DNA of 64,000 bases, taken from positions 186,001 to 250,000 of the forward strand of contig JAEXUW010000005.1 in assembly GCA_023439835.1 (NCBI GenBank), written 5' to 3'. The stretch's first letter is position 1; every line of letters begins with the position of its first letter. Made by a program: the position numbers and the translations under genes. The DNA comes from Bacillota bacterium (GTDB lineage Bacteria > Bacillota > Clostridia > Oscillospirales > Ruminococcaceae). The notes under the pieces were generated by a model. It did not search any database and had not been told where the DNA came from. It worked only from the letters and a program-made list of their open reading frames with translations. Positions 7,399-16,427 of this stretch are shown in pieces.

Positions 7399-10053
7399 TT
7401 ACCGGCATTTAGCAGCAGATTTAACTGCATCTTCGATTCTGTCATAGGTTGAGATGACGCTGATACCCTTTTCTTTGAGCTTTTGTGACGGTGATTCTCC
7501 GATTCTTAACGCAAGAACACCAGAGCAGTCTGAAACCGCAGATAAAATCGTATCAATTTTACTTGACGGCTCACCGCAGTCTTCGTTTCCCGTACAGTAT
7601 TTGGATACGGCACGCTTTTCAACAAAGGATGTCGTATCCCCGTCACTCTCATAAATGTAAAACTCATCTGCATGACCAAAATGCTGATCAACCAGCATAC
7701 CGCTTTTTGTCGCAACCGCAAACTTCATTTTGGGAAGCTCAGGTTTCTTTTCCTCACTGCAAGAGCCTGAACAACCCCTAAACTCAATTGAAAGGTCGTT
7801 GTCTAGCGTTCCGATAGCGTCAGCACGACATTGACGACAGTGGTACATCTGCTTAATATTAACTTCACATTTCTTTCGAAGCTCGGTAATTTCCTTGTTG
7901 CTCACAAGCGGAAGATTTTCAAAGGCCGAGCCTGTTACAGGAATAAGCTGCATAATATTTGTTATGTAAACGCCAAGCTCCTTTGCCTTTTTGGTAACCT
8001 CCTCAATATGATGGTCGTTTATTCCCTTGAGGACAACGCAATTAACTTTACATATTATACCGCGTGAAGTTAAATATTTCAATCCTGTCAGCTGGTTGGC
8101 TAGAAGAATCGATGCCGCTGCCAAGCCTGTATAATGTGTACCCATAAAATTAACGTGCTTATATATTTTTGCGCCAATTTCAGCATCAACAGCATTCATT
8201 GTGACAGTAACATGGGATACGCCCAAATCAATAAGCTCCTGAGCATAAAGGGGAAGCATAAGTCCGTTTGTTGAAAGACAGAAGGTAACATTCGGATCAT
8301 ACTCTTTAATGAGCTGAAGAGTCTTTTTTGTTTCTTCAAAATTAGCTAAGGCATCTCCCGGGCCTGCTATTCCCACAACAGTCAAATTATCCATTTTCTC
8401 CTTGACAATAGCATACTTTCTAAATGCCTGCTCTGGTGTGAGAACCTCAGTCGTGACACCGGGGCGGCTTTCATTTGGACAATCATATTTTCTCACGCAG
8501 TAGTTGCACTGAATATTGCATTTAGGTGCGACAGGAAGGTGTATTCTCGCATTTTTGGTTGCCCCACAGTTGTAACAAGGGTGAGCAGCCGTTTTTTCTG
8601 CAATTGTTTTTTCTACAGTTGTTTTTTCTTTTACCGCATTCATCATTTCATTCTCCTTCGCCTGTTGAATTTCATCCTTCTTTTCACCGCGATAATATTT
8701 TTGGTATACCTCACTGCGATAGCCCTCTTCCTTTTTCCCAAGAAGGCTGTTTGCTAACTGATCAAGAATATTCAAAGAACCGTCATAGCCAAGCATTCTT
8801 ACTCTTTGTCCGCCAACACGGTCATGAATCGGAAATGCACAACGTATAAGGTCTATTTCAAGCCTGTGAGAAATTCTCCGTCCGTCTGAGCTTCCTATCA
8901 TAATGTTTCCGCCAAGCTCTTTTGTGAAAGACTCGATTATATCGAAATCACTGTCATCCGTTATAACGGTTTTCTCAACGAACATTGAGTCGGCAACAGG
9001 TTTAATCTCGCCCTCAAGCTTCTTCTTTAGTTCAGGACATACAGAGCCGCTTGAAACGACAACTGGTATTGTGCCGTTTTCACAGCAAAGTCTTGTCATT
9101 GAATACACAAAATCAGGTTCGCCAAATATTACCGCTCTTCCGTCAGCACAGTATTTATGCGAGTCAATCATGGCATCGAGATATCTCTCACGTTCATTTA
9201 GAGTTTCTAAGGGAAGCTCTGCCCCGTTTTCTGTGAGAAGCTTCAAAAATGAATCAGTATCACGAAGCCCGACAGGAAGCGCCGTTCTGACAAATGGCAC
9301 TCCATACTCCTTGTTAAGATACACAGCGGGTGAGCTTTCGTCAGAAATGAACTCTGAAAGCTCTATTGTTAGCTTTGCGCCCGCCATTTTTTTAATATCC
9401 TCAAGGGAGGTTCCCCCTTTTTTAAGACGGTCATATTTTGATACCAGCCCGCCGTCAAGATTTTCAGATAAATCAGGCAGGAGAATGTAATTGACCGATG
9501 CGCTGTCAAGAAGCTTTTTTAACCAGCGTGTGTCAGCAGGCGAAATCATAGGAGTAATTATGTTTATGTATCCGTTTTGAGTGGTGTTCATTTCGGTTTG
9601 TTCAACAACTGCTCTGAGTGCTTTAAAAAAACCTTCATATTGAGTTCCGCCATAGCCGGCAGAGGAAACGTTTATAATTTTAACCGTTTCATTCGGATGA
9701 GAAACATGGAATTTTTTCACCATTGCTCCAATATCCTCACCGATTGTTTCAGCAAGACATGTTGTGGCGATTCCGATAACTTCGGGATTATAAAGCTCAA
9801 TTAGATTTTCAAGCCCCTTGATTAAGTTTTCTTCACCGCCGAAAACCGTTCCCTGCTCCGTCAATGACGATGAAGCAATGTCAACAGGTTCGTTATAGTG
9901 AGTTGCCATATGGCGTCTTATATATGTTGCACAGCCCTGAGAGCCGTGAAGAATTGACATACAGCCTTTTATTCCGCAAAGTGCCGATACTGCGCCCATC
10001 GGCATACACATTTTGCACGGATTAACATTGAGGTTTACCAGATTAGCCCCCAT
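7399..10053 (-). CDS. nifN-B: NifN-NifB fusion with C-terminal NifX-like domain
   Basis: An 884-residue fusion. Residues about 1-430 are NifN, the scaffold subunit for FeMo-co maturation, starting with NPCKMCMPMGA and HGSQGC. After a charged linker comes NifB, a radical-SAM enzyme that builds NifB-co: CNIQCNYC binds the [4Fe-4S] cluster, with further cysteines CYNCGATKN and a late CRQC. The last ~110 residues (KFAVATKSGMLVDQHFGHADEFYIY) form a NifX/NafY-like cofactor-binding domain. I start at ATG 10053, 16 nt past the nifE stop, because it precedes the conserved NLNVNPC; the frame is open further upstream but overlaps nifE. The fusion is characteristic of C. pasteurianum-type clusters. Confidence 0.92.
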   Translation of the reverse strand: MGANLVNLNVNPCKMCMPMGAVSALCGIKGCMSILHGSQGCATYIRRHMATHYNEPVDIASSSLTEQGTVFGGEENLIKGLENLIELYNPEVIGIATTCLAETIGEDIGAMVKKFHVSHPNETVKIINVSSAGYGGTQYEGFFKALRAVVEQTEMNTTQNGYINIITPMISPADTRWLKKLLDSASVNYILLPDLSENLDGGLVSKYDRLKKGGTSLEDIKKMAGAKLTIELSEFISDESSPAVYLNKEYGVPFVRTALPVGLRDTDSFLKLLTENGAELPLETLNERERYLDAMIDSHKYCADGRAVIFGEPDFVYSMTRLCCENGTIPVVVSSGSVCPELKKKLEGEIKPVADSMFVEKTVITDDSDFDIIESFTKELGGNIMIGSSDGRRISHRLEIDLIRCAFPIHDRVGGQRVRMLGYDGSLNILDQLANSLLGKKEEGYRSEVYQKYYRGEKKDEIQQAKENEMMNAVKEKTTVEKTIAEKTAAHPCYNCGATKNARIHLPVAPKCNIQCNYCVRKYDCPNESRPGVTTEVLTPEQAFRKYAIVKEKMDNLTVVGIAGPGDALANFEETKKTLQLIKEYDPNVTFCLSTNGLMLPLYAQELIDLGVSHVTVTMNAVDAEIGAKIYKHVNFMGTHYTGLAAASILLANQLTGLKYLTSRGIICKVNCVVLKGINDHHIEEVTKKAKELGVYITNIMQLIPVTGSAFENLPLVSNKEITELRKKCEVNIKQMYHCRQCRADAIGTLDNDLSIEFRGCSGSCSEEKKPELPKMKFAVATKSGMLVDQHFGHADEFYIYESDGDTTSFVEKRAVSKYCTGNEDCGEPSSKIDTILSAVSDCSGVLALRIGESPSQKLKEKGISVISTYDRIEDAVKSAAKCR

Positions 10054-10069
10054 ACCATTCACCGGCTTT

Positions 10070-11431
10070 CTATTTTTTGATATACTTCCATACCGGACTG
10101 TTGATAGAGAGGTTGATTTCACGAACGAAATTCTCAACACCCTCAAAGCCGGCAAGCGCATGCTTTCTTTCATGGTTATGGTCACAAAAAGCAACGCCGA
10201 GTTTATACGCAAGTGGTCTTTCCTTCACTCCTCCGACAAGTATGTCGGCTTTTTTCTCCAGCATGAACTGTTCAAGCTCTGCCGGATTTGCGTCATCCAG
10301 TATGACCGTATTGGGATTTACAAGACATTCAATGATGTCATAATCCTCTTTTTTTCCGGTCTGTGTTCCGACTACGACCGTTTCTATGCCAAGCTCATTA
10401 AACTGCCTTATAAGCGATATTGCCTTGAACCCGCCACCGACATATATGGCAGCTTTTTTACCTTCAAGAAGCGGCCGGTATTTGTCAATAAGAATCTTCA
10501 TTTTTGCTCCTTCAGTTTCAGCGAATTCCATTGCACGTTTCTTCGCCTCACTGTCGCCCATTGCTTCAGCAATTCTTATAAGAGAGCTTGTTGTATCTTC
10601 GATACCGAAAAAGCTAACCTTTATAAAGGGTATTCCCATATCCTCCTCCATTCGGTTTGCAAGATATGTTGAGGAGCCTGCGCACTGAACGATATTCAAC
10701 CTTGCCGAAGGGGCGTTCATTAGCTCTTTATATGAAGAATCGCCGGTTATTGTCGATACAACGTTGATTCCGATTTTCTTCAGATAGTTTTTTAGAATCC
10801 ACATTTCACCGGCGAGATTGAAATCGCCGAGAATGTTAAGACCATTCACCTTTTCCATGTCCTTGTTAGGCGAAATAAGCTGCATAATCGCATTGCACGC
10901 CATTTTGTAGCCTAGTGATTTTGTTCCTGAAAAGCCTGGTGCTTTAACAGGAATAACACGTATTCCATACTTCTCTTCAGCACTTTTGCATATTGCCTCA
11001 ACATCATCGCCGATAACACCGACTATACAGGTAGCGTAAACAAAAATGAGCTTCGGCGAGCATTTTTCGACAAGCTCATCAATGGCAGCAGTAAGCTTTT
11101 TTTCACCGCCGAAAACAATATCGGTCTCTCTCAGGTCGGTTGAAAAGCTTGTTCTGTGAAGCTCTGAACCGCTTGAAAGGCTTCCTCTGATATCCCATGT
11201 ATAGCTTGCGCACCCGATAGGGCCATGAACAATATGATATGCGTCGGTAATAGGATTTAAGACAACTCGCGCACCGCAATACACGCACGCTCTCTGACTT
11301 ATCGCTCCGGACACGCTCGCTTTCTCACAGCTTATACCCTTTCCGTCGCCAGAGCATGATGTTTTTTTGAGAATTGACTCCTGCCTGTCTTTTAGTATTT
11401 TTATGTCTAAATTGTTAATAGAAGTGCTCAT
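10070..11431 (-). CDS. nifE: FeMo-cofactor scaffold NifE
   Basis: A 453-residue homologue of NifD that pairs with NifN as the scaffold on which NifB-co becomes FeMo-co. Cluster cysteines sit in the RACVYCGARVVLNP, HGPIGCASYTW and YATCIVGVIGDD segments, matching NifE. NifE/NifD lineages are separated by context: this copy follows nifK and directly precedes nifN-B. The last ~100 residues carry the VNPNTVILDD and ILVGGVKERPLAYKLG stretches usual for NifE. Confidence 0.92.
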   Translation of the reverse strand: MSTSINNLDIKILKDRQESILKKTSCSGDGKGISCEKASVSGAISQRACVYCGARVVLNPITDAYHIVHGPIGCASYTWDIRGSLSSGSELHRTSFSTDLRETDIVFGGEKKLTAAIDELVEKCSPKLIFVYATCIVGVIGDDVEAICKSAEEKYGIRVIPVKAPGFSGTKSLGYKMACNAIMQLISPNKDMEKVNGLNILGDFNLAGEMWILKNYLKKIGINVVSTITGDSSYKELMNAPSARLNIVQCAGSSTYLANRMEEDMGIPFIKVSFFGIEDTTSSLIRIAEAMGDSEAKKRAMEFAETEGAKMKILIDKYRPLLEGKKAAIYVGGGFKAISLIRQFNELGIETVVVGTQTGKKEDYDIIECLVNPNTVILDDANPAELEQFMLEKKADILVGGVKERPLAYKLGVAFCDHNHERKHALAGFEGVENFVREINLSINSPVWKYIKK

Positions 11432-11459
11432 AATGTATATTCACCATCCTTTTCTATGA

Positions 11460-11503
11460 GAAAAAGCCGCACTGCACCAGAGCAAAGCTCCATTGCAGTG
11501 CGG
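11460..11503 (-). terminator. Internal terminator between nifK and nifE
   Basis: On the minus strand CCGCACTGCA (11503-11494) pairs with TGCAGTGCGG (11476-11467), with a further short stem in the loop (GGAGC...GCTC), followed by CTTTTTC. It sits in the 111-nt gap between nifK and nifE. A partial terminator here would give many more structural (HDK) than biosynthetic (E, N-B, V) transcripts. Confidence 0.75.
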
Positions 11504-11542
11504 ATATATATAAGGAGTAAATGAAAGCTTAGGAAACCAAAA

Positions 11543-12907
11543 TTACATTACAACTTCCATGTGTTCGTCTGCACAATCTCTGTCAACACGATCCATTAAT
11601 GCACCGAGTATTTTTTCGACAAATCTGATTGCACCGTTATAACCAACCATAGGAAGATATGAATGTACATACCTGTCAAGAATCGGGAAGCCTGCTCTGA
11701 CAAAAGGAATATCCTCAGCCTTTGCGATAGCTTTTCCGTAGCTTGTTCCGATCATTACATCAACAGGCTCGTTCTTAATCCACTGGTGAAGCTCGAACAG
11801 GTCGGCATTTGCCTTGACTGTACAACCCTCAACACCGTATTTTTCAAGCATTTTGTTGATAATCTTTGTGAAGTCATCTTTGGGAGTTCCAGTGATAACA
11901 TATTTCGGAATCATACCCATTTCAAGGCAGAGTGATGTGAGTCCGATAACAGTATCAGGATCACCGAAGATAGCAGCTGACTTCTGATATGAATACTGAT
12001 GTGAGTCGAGAAGAATGTCAACTAGCTGTCCTCTTTCTTCCTCAAGTTCATATGGAATATCAGTCTTTGAAAACTTTGAAAGCTCCATAACAAACTCGTC
12101 TGTTGCTGAAATTCCAATAGGAAGCGGAAGTGATACGAAAGGCACCTTGAATTTCTTTTCGAGAAGCTCAGCCGGCTCAATGCTTGTGATTTTTCCTAAA
12201 GCAAAAACCTTTTCACAGTCGCCGAGTCCGACGATTTCCGGAATAGTTGTGCCGCCCTTAGGATACATTTCGTACTTGCCGATCATGGGGGCATCCATTA
12301 CACCGCTGGTGTCAGGGAACATCGTGAAAGGAATTTTCATCATTTTGGCGATTCTCTTCATTTCCCTAATGTCACCAGGATTCACAAAGCCCGGGAATAT
12401 AGCTGCCTTTCCGTTTGAAACGCCTGTTTTCTTAGTTAAGCACTTGATAAATCCAAGCATCATATTGAAATAGCCGTTTACGTGAGAACCAACATAGCTA
12501 GGCGTGCTGCAATGAACTACCAGCTTGTTTTCGGGAATCTCAACATCAAGAAGAAAAGCGTTCAGGTCATCACCGATTGTTTCAGAAAGACATGTTGTGT
12601 GAACGGCAATAATGTCAGGGTCATAAATGTCAAATACGTTCTTAACCGAAGTCTTTATATTGCTTCCGCCGCCGAATACTGAAGCACCTTCAGTAAATGA
12701 GCTTGTTGAAGCAATTGCAGGCTCTTTAAAATGCCTTGAAAGAAATGTTCTATGATAAGATACACAACCCTGTGAACCGTGGCTGTGCGGCATGCATTTA
12801 TGAACGCCGAGAGCGGCATAAAGTGCGCCGACAGGCTGACAGGTTTTGCATGGATTGATTCTTAAGGCAGTTCTTTCAGCAACCTTTTTAGGTGTTAAGT
12901 CTAGCAT
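11543..12907 (-). CDS. nifK: Nitrogenase MoFe protein beta chain
   Basis: A 454-residue beta subunit. It is short at the N-terminus compared with Azotobacter NifK (about 520), as in the C. pasteurianum protein. P-cluster cysteines are in NPCKTCQPVGA, HGSQGCVSYHR and TTCLSETIGDD. It forms the alpha2-beta2 enzyme with NifD and holds half of each P-cluster. Its ATG overlaps the nifD stop (TAATG), giving coupled translation and 1:1 stoichiometry. Confidence 0.95.
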   Translation of the reverse strand: MLDLTPKKVAERTALRINPCKTCQPVGALYAALGVHKCMPHSHGSQGCVSYHRTFLSRHFKEPAIASTSSFTEGASVFGGGSNIKTSVKNVFDIYDPDIIAVHTTCLSETIGDDLNAFLLDVEIPENKLVVHCSTPSYVGSHVNGYFNMMLGFIKCLTKKTGVSNGKAAIFPGFVNPGDIREMKRIAKMMKIPFTMFPDTSGVMDAPMIGKYEMYPKGGTTIPEIVGLGDCEKVFALGKITSIEPAELLEKKFKVPFVSLPLPIGISATDEFVMELSKFSKTDIPYELEEERGQLVDILLDSHQYSYQKSAAIFGDPDTVIGLTSLCLEMGMIPKYVITGTPKDDFTKIINKMLEKYGVEGCTVKANADLFELHQWIKNEPVDVMIGTSYGKAIAKAEDIPFVRAGFPILDRYVHSYLPMVGYNGAIRFVEKILGALMDRVDRDCADEHMEVVM

Positions 12908-14502
12908 TACTTGTCACCTCCTGATAATGTACCCGTAAGCATCGGGGAATTTTTCCAAGGCGGTGTAATATAGCTCCAAGCGTTTGTATAAAGAGCCATA
13001 GTAACGTCCTTGGCAAAGTTGACAGCGCCCTTAAATCCGGCATAAGGACCGGCATAGTCATATGAGTGCATCTGTCTGGAGGCTGTTCCGCCCTTTTGAA
13101 TGATATACTTATCCTTGATACCTGAGAAGAAAATGTCAGGCTTCATATACTTGATGAGAAGCTCGGTTTCAACATGGTTATAATCGTCAACAACCACATG
13201 GCCCTTTTTCATTTCCTTAATCATACCGTCATACTTCTCGATAGGAATAAGAGCGCGAAGCTTTTCAAGCTCTTCCTCTGAGTATCTTTCACGGTACTTT
13301 TCAGGGTCCTTTTCAACATCGATATGCTCAATGTTCTTGCTGTCAGCATCCTCTTTGATAGTCGGGATGACTTCTCTTCCCTCATAATCATCTCTGTGAG
13401 CAAACTCATATCCGGCAATTATTGTTTCAACGCCGAAATCTTCAAGAAGCTTCTGATAATGATGTGCTCGTGAGCCACCGACAAAAATACCGGCGGTTTT
13501 GCCTTTAAGCTTAGTTTTGAAATACTCAACATCATCAAAGATAGCGGAAAGCTCATCCTCGATAACCTCTTCTGTTCTCTTTGTAAGCTCAGGGTCATTA
13601 AAGTATGTAGCCATGTCACGAAGCGACTGAATTGTTGCGCCTATTCCGATAAAGTTAACCTTTAGCCAGTCTGTACCGTATTTGGTCTTCATCATTTCAG
13701 CGATATAGTTGATGGAACGATGACACATAACAAGGTTTAAATCAGCAAGGTGAGCATTCTTCATTGTTTCATATGAGCCGTCGCCTGTGAAGATTGTTAC
13801 AACTTCATAACCGATTCTCTTAAGAATTCTTTCCTGCTCCCAACCGTCGCCACCGATGTTGTACTCACCAAGAATATTGACTGAGTATTTTCCTGTCGGG
13901 CGCTTGTCGCCTGTACCGATAATCTGCTTCATCAGTCCGTTGTTTGCGATATGGTGACCGCCTGACTGACTAACTCCCTTATAACCTTCGCAGGAAAAGC
14001 CGATACACTTAATGCCATATGCAGCCTCTGCACGTCTAGCAACAGCATGAACGTCATCTCCGATAAGTCCTATAGGGCAGGTTGAGCAAATCATAATACA
14101 TTCAGGGCTGAATATTTCAACAGCTTCCTTGATAGCTTGTTCAAGCTTCTTTTCACCGCCGAAAACAATGTCAGGCTCCTGCATATCCGTTGAAAGACAA
14201 TACGGAATAAAGTTCTTTCCGCCTTCTTCAGGGATTGCCTTATTTCGTCTGGTTCCCCAGCTGTAATATCCGCAACCGATAGGGCCGTGAGTGATTACAC
14301 AAACGTCCTTGAGAGGTCCGATAACAACTCCCTTACAGCCTGCATAACAGCATCCGCGGTTTGTAATAATACCAGGTACAGTACGTGTGTTAGCAGATAT
14401 AGCCTGATCCGGAAAATCCTCCTCAAGCTGTATAACGTGCTCTTTACGGTTTTTATATATTCTGGACGAATATTTTTCTAAAACTTTTGTCTTGTTATCC
14501 AA
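12907..14502 (-). CDS. nifD: Nitrogenase MoFe protein alpha chain, clostridial type
   Basis: A 531-residue alpha subunit holding FeMo-co. P-cluster ligands are C51 (NRGCCYAGC), C77 (HGPIGC) and the CSTCPIG cysteine; the FeMo-co cysteine is in LVMCHRS and the cofactor histidine in GTASRQMHSYDYAG. An acidic/basic insertion of about 50 residues (around 375-425, with VEKDPEKYRERYSEEELEKL) distinguishes C. pasteurianum-type NifD from Azotobacter. Translation must begin at a TTG (14502-14500), ideally spaced after AAGGAGGTGA. No nifG/anfG-like gene follows, so this is a Mo enzyme rather than a V or Fe-only one. Confidence 0.95.
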   Translation of the reverse strand: MDNKTKVLEKYSSRIYKNRKEHVIQLEEDFPDQAISANTRTVPGIITNRGCCYAGCKGVVIGPLKDVCVITHGPIGCGYYSWGTRRNKAIPEEGGKNFIPYCLSTDMQEPDIVFGGEKKLEQAIKEAVEIFSPECIMICSTCPIGLIGDDVHAVARRAEAAYGIKCIGFSCEGYKGVSQSGGHHIANNGLMKQIIGTGDKRPTGKYSVNILGEYNIGGDGWEQERILKRIGYEVVTIFTGDGSYETMKNAHLADLNLVMCHRSINYIAEMMKTKYGTDWLKVNFIGIGATIQSLRDMATYFNDPELTKRTEEVIEDELSAIFDDVEYFKTKLKGKTAGIFVGGSRAHHYQKLLEDFGVETIIAGYEFAHRDDYEGREVIPTIKEDADSKNIEHIDVEKDPEKYRERYSEEELEKLRALIPIEKYDGMIKEMKKGHVVVDDYNHVETELLIKYMKPDIFFSGIKDKYIIQKGGTASRQMHSYDYAGPYAGFKGAVNFAKDVTMALYTNAWSYITPPWKNSPMLTGTLSGGDK

Positions 14503-14516
14503 GTGAAGTCACCTCC

Positions 14517-14900
14517 TTAATAAGCTTCTGTGGTACATTCGCCGGTTCTTACTGTGTATGCCTCGTTGATGGGAAGAACAAAAATCTTTCCGTCACCGGG
14601 GTTTCCTGTCTGATTAGCTTCAATGATTGTGTTGACAACTTCCTCAACCTGATTATCCTCAACAATAAGCGTGAAGAATCTCTTTGCGATAAGCCTCTGT
14701 GATTCTGTGAGATGCTGTCCCACTGGGCTTACAGGAAGCTCACCAGCATCGATAACCGCCTGAAGAACAGCGGGATCAATGCTCTTTTTACCTCTTCCCA
14801 AACACTTTCTACAGGAAAAAGCGGGGAAACCTGACTTTGCGAGTGCTTCCTTGGTCGGGTTAACCATGTTCACTCTGATAAAAGCCATTACCTCTTTCAT
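14517..14900 (-). CDS. nifI2: PII-like nitrogenase regulator NifI2
   Basis: A 127-residue PII-family protein with the NifI-type C-terminus (GDGKIFVLPINEAYTVRTGE) and a long T-loop region. In methanogens NifI1 and NifI2 form a complex that binds NifDK and shuts off nitrogen fixation, with 2-oxoglutarate relieving inhibition. Their position between nifH and nifD is the arrangement seen in archaea and many anaerobic bacteria. The KCLGRGK segment follows strand 2 as in NifI2. Start ATG at 14900 follows GGTGG. Confidence 0.9.
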   Translation of the reverse strand: MKEVMAFIRVNMVNPTKEALAKSGFPAFSCRKCLGRGKKSIDPAVLQAVIDAGELPVSPVGQHLTESQRLIAKRFFTLIVEDNQVEEVVNTIIEANQTGNPGDGKIFVLPINEAYTVRTGECTTEAY

Positions 14901-14921
14901 AGTAATTCCACCTTTCCCGTA

Positions 14922-15245
14922 TTAGAGTCCCTGTTTTCCGGTACTGATAGTATAAGCACTCTCAACAGGCGAAACGAAAATTCTTCCGTCACCGAAAGTT
15001 CCCTCTCCGGTTTTTGCGTATCTCATAATAACTTTTATAAGGTCATCCTTATCCTCATCATTACAGACAATCATAAGCATTTCCTTAGGAATTTCATCAT
15101 AATGAACCTCACCAACAGTGATACCCTTTTGCTTACCGCGTCCATAAACGTCCATTTTAGTTACAGCGGGAAAGCCAGCTGCGACAAGCTCTGACATAAC
15201 GATACCGGTTTTTTCCGGTCTGATAATTGCTCTTACCAATAACAT
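14922..15245 (-). CDS. nifI1: PII-like nitrogenase regulator NifI1
   Basis: A 107-residue PII-family protein: MLLVRAIIRPEK start, DVYGRGKQKGI T-loop entry, and the TGEGTFGDGRIFVSPVESAY ATP-binding C-terminal loop. It partners NifI2 in rapid switch-off of the MoFe protein, judged from homologues. I prefer the ATG at 15245, as GGAG is too close to the ATG two codons upstream. It lies between nifH and nifI2 in the same operon. Confidence 0.9.
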   Translation of the reverse strand: MLLVRAIIRPEKTGIVMSELVAAGFPAVTKMDVYGRGKQKGITVGEVHYDEIPKEMLMIVCNDEDKDDLIKVIMRYAKTGEGTFGDGRIFVSPVESAYTISTGKQGL

Positions 15246-15278
15246 AATCATTCTCCTTTTCGGTTAAATTATGGGTTA

Positions 15279-16100
15279 TTAAATATCCATTAATCCATGT
15301 TCCATGAGGATTTCCTCAAGGCGCTCCTGCTTTAGTGGCTTCGGAATAACAAACATATCGTTTCCGTCGATGTTGTGAGCGAGTGTGCGGTATTCATCAG
15401 CCTGGCCACAAGACGGGTCAAACTCAATAACAGTCTTCTTGTTGATTTCGGCTCTCTGAACCATGTTGTCACGAGGAACAAAGTGAATCATCTGTGTTCC
15501 GAGCTCCTTTGCGAAAGCTCTGATAAGATCTGCTTCGCCGTCAACCTTACGTGAGTTACAGATAAGTCCGCCGAGTCTTACTCCTCCGGTGTTAGCAAAT
15601 TTAGTGATACCCTTTGAAATATTGTTTGCTGCATACATCGCCATCATTTCACCTGAGCAAACTATGTAGATCTCTTTGGCTTTTCCTTCACGGATTGGCA
15701 TTGCGAATCCGCCGCAAACAACGTCGCCGAGAACATCATAAAAAACGTAATCTAAATCTGATTCATAAGCACCAAGACGTTCAAGTAAAGTAATAGATGT
15801 TATAATACCACGGCCTGCACAGCCAACGCCTGGCTCAGGTCCACCTGATTCAACACACTTGATTCCACCGTAGCCCTTTTTAAGAACGAGATCAAGATCA
15901 ATATCGTCCCCTTCTTCTCTTAATGTATCAAGAACTGTCTGCTGAGCAAGACCTCCGAGAATAAGACGTGTTGAGTCTGCTTTAGGGTCACATCCGACGA
16001 TCATGATTTTCTTTCCCATTTCAGCCAGACCGGCATTAAGGTTCTGTGTTGTTGTGGATTTTCCAATACCGCCTTTTCCATAAATAGCTACCTGTCTCAT
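15279..16100 (-). CDS. nifH: Nitrogenase Fe protein
   Basis: A 273-residue dinitrogenase reductase that hydrolyses ATP to pass electrons to NifDK; it is also needed for cofactor maturation. P-loop GKGGIGKST starts at residue 9; [4Fe-4S] ligands are C94 and C129; R97 is the residue ADP-ribosylated in some species, though no draT/draG is in the window. The length equals the short clostridial NifH. It is the first gene of the operon; GGAGGTAAAACT precedes the ATG. Confidence 0.97.
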   Translation of the reverse strand: MRQVAIYGKGGIGKSTTTQNLNAGLAEMGKKIMIVGCDPKADSTRLILGGLAQQTVLDTLREEGDDIDLDLVLKKGYGGIKCVESGGPEPGVGCAGRGIITSITLLERLGAYESDLDYVFYDVLGDVVCGGFAMPIREGKAKEIYIVCSGEMMAMYAANNISKGITKFANTGGVRLGGLICNSRKVDGEADLIRAFAKELGTQMIHFVPRDNMVQRAEINKKTVIEFDPSCGQADEYRTLAHNIDGNDMFVIPKPLKQERLEEILMEHGLMDI

Positions 16101-16123
16101 AGTTTTACCTCCGTTTTTAGATT

Positions 16124-16169
16124 AAAAAAAGAAATGAGGCCTGCGCACTAATTGTAATGCGCGGACCTC
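16124..16169 (-). promoter_or_regulatory. Terminator-like hairpin in the nifH leader
   Basis: On the minus strand GAGGTCCGCGCA (16169-16158) pairs with TGCGCAGGCCTC (16146-16135) with one mismatch, followed by ATTTC and seven T (16130-16124). It lies between the predicted start of transcription (about 16208) and the nifH ATG at 16100. It has the form of an intrinsic terminator inside a 5' leader, so nif expression may depend on antitermination; an mRNA-stabilising 5' stem is the alternative. Confidence 0.6.
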
Positions 16170-16214
16170 ATTGTCCAATTTTCGTTTAAGCTCTTGTTTT
16201 TTTGCTATGTTCTA

Positions 16215-16243
16215 AGTATATATTTTTTAAAGCAATATCACAA
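16215..16243 (-). promoter_or_regulatory. nif operon promoter
   Basis: On the minus strand TTGTGA (16243-16238), 17-nt spacer, TATACT (16220-16215). It predicts a leader of about 108 nt before nifH. It is of sigma-A type, so a NifA/sigma-54 mechanism is not indicated. Confidence 0.55.
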
Positions 16244-16287
16244 TACATCATTTTGTAGACATTCTTGGATTATGACTGTTGAGTTTT

Positions 16288-16315
16288 ATGCAAGTTCGCT
16301 ACAATTATCTTGCAA
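16288..16315. promoter_or_regulatory. 8-12-8 inverted repeat between nifH and the AnfO gene
   Basis: ATGCAAGT (16288-16295), 12-nt spacer, TCTTGCAA (16308-16315). It lies between the divergent nifH and AnfO-family promoters. Its half-sites and spacing match the perfect TTGCAAGT-N12-ACTTGCAA repeat at 20193-20220, suggesting a binding site of the same regulator. Confidence 0.5.
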
Positions 16316-16338
16316 ACCATATTTTCGTCTAAAATATA

Positions 16339-16367
16339 TTGACTTCCTTGAAATTAATGCATAAACT
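16339..16367 (+). promoter_or_regulatory. Promoter of the AnfO-family gene
   Basis: TTGACT (16339-16344), 17-nt spacer, TAAACT (16362-16367), about 60 nt before the chosen start codon. It is divergent from the nifH promoter. Confidence 0.55.
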
Positions 16368-16427
16368 AATAGTAAAGGCGTAGTAAATATGATTATCAAT
16401 TCGCCTTATTATCGGAGGTGTAATGAA

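Noticed and set aside
12907..16100. Vanadium or Fe-only nitrogenase
   Set aside because: NifD has the clostridial insertion, NifEN-B and NifV are present, modABC adjoins, and no gamma-subunit gene (vnfG/anfG) is found.
4974..16243. Sigma-54 promoters with NifA sites for nif/mod
   Set aside because: No GG-N10-GC element with proper spacing upstream of nifH or modA; -35/-10 sigma-A boxes fit instead.
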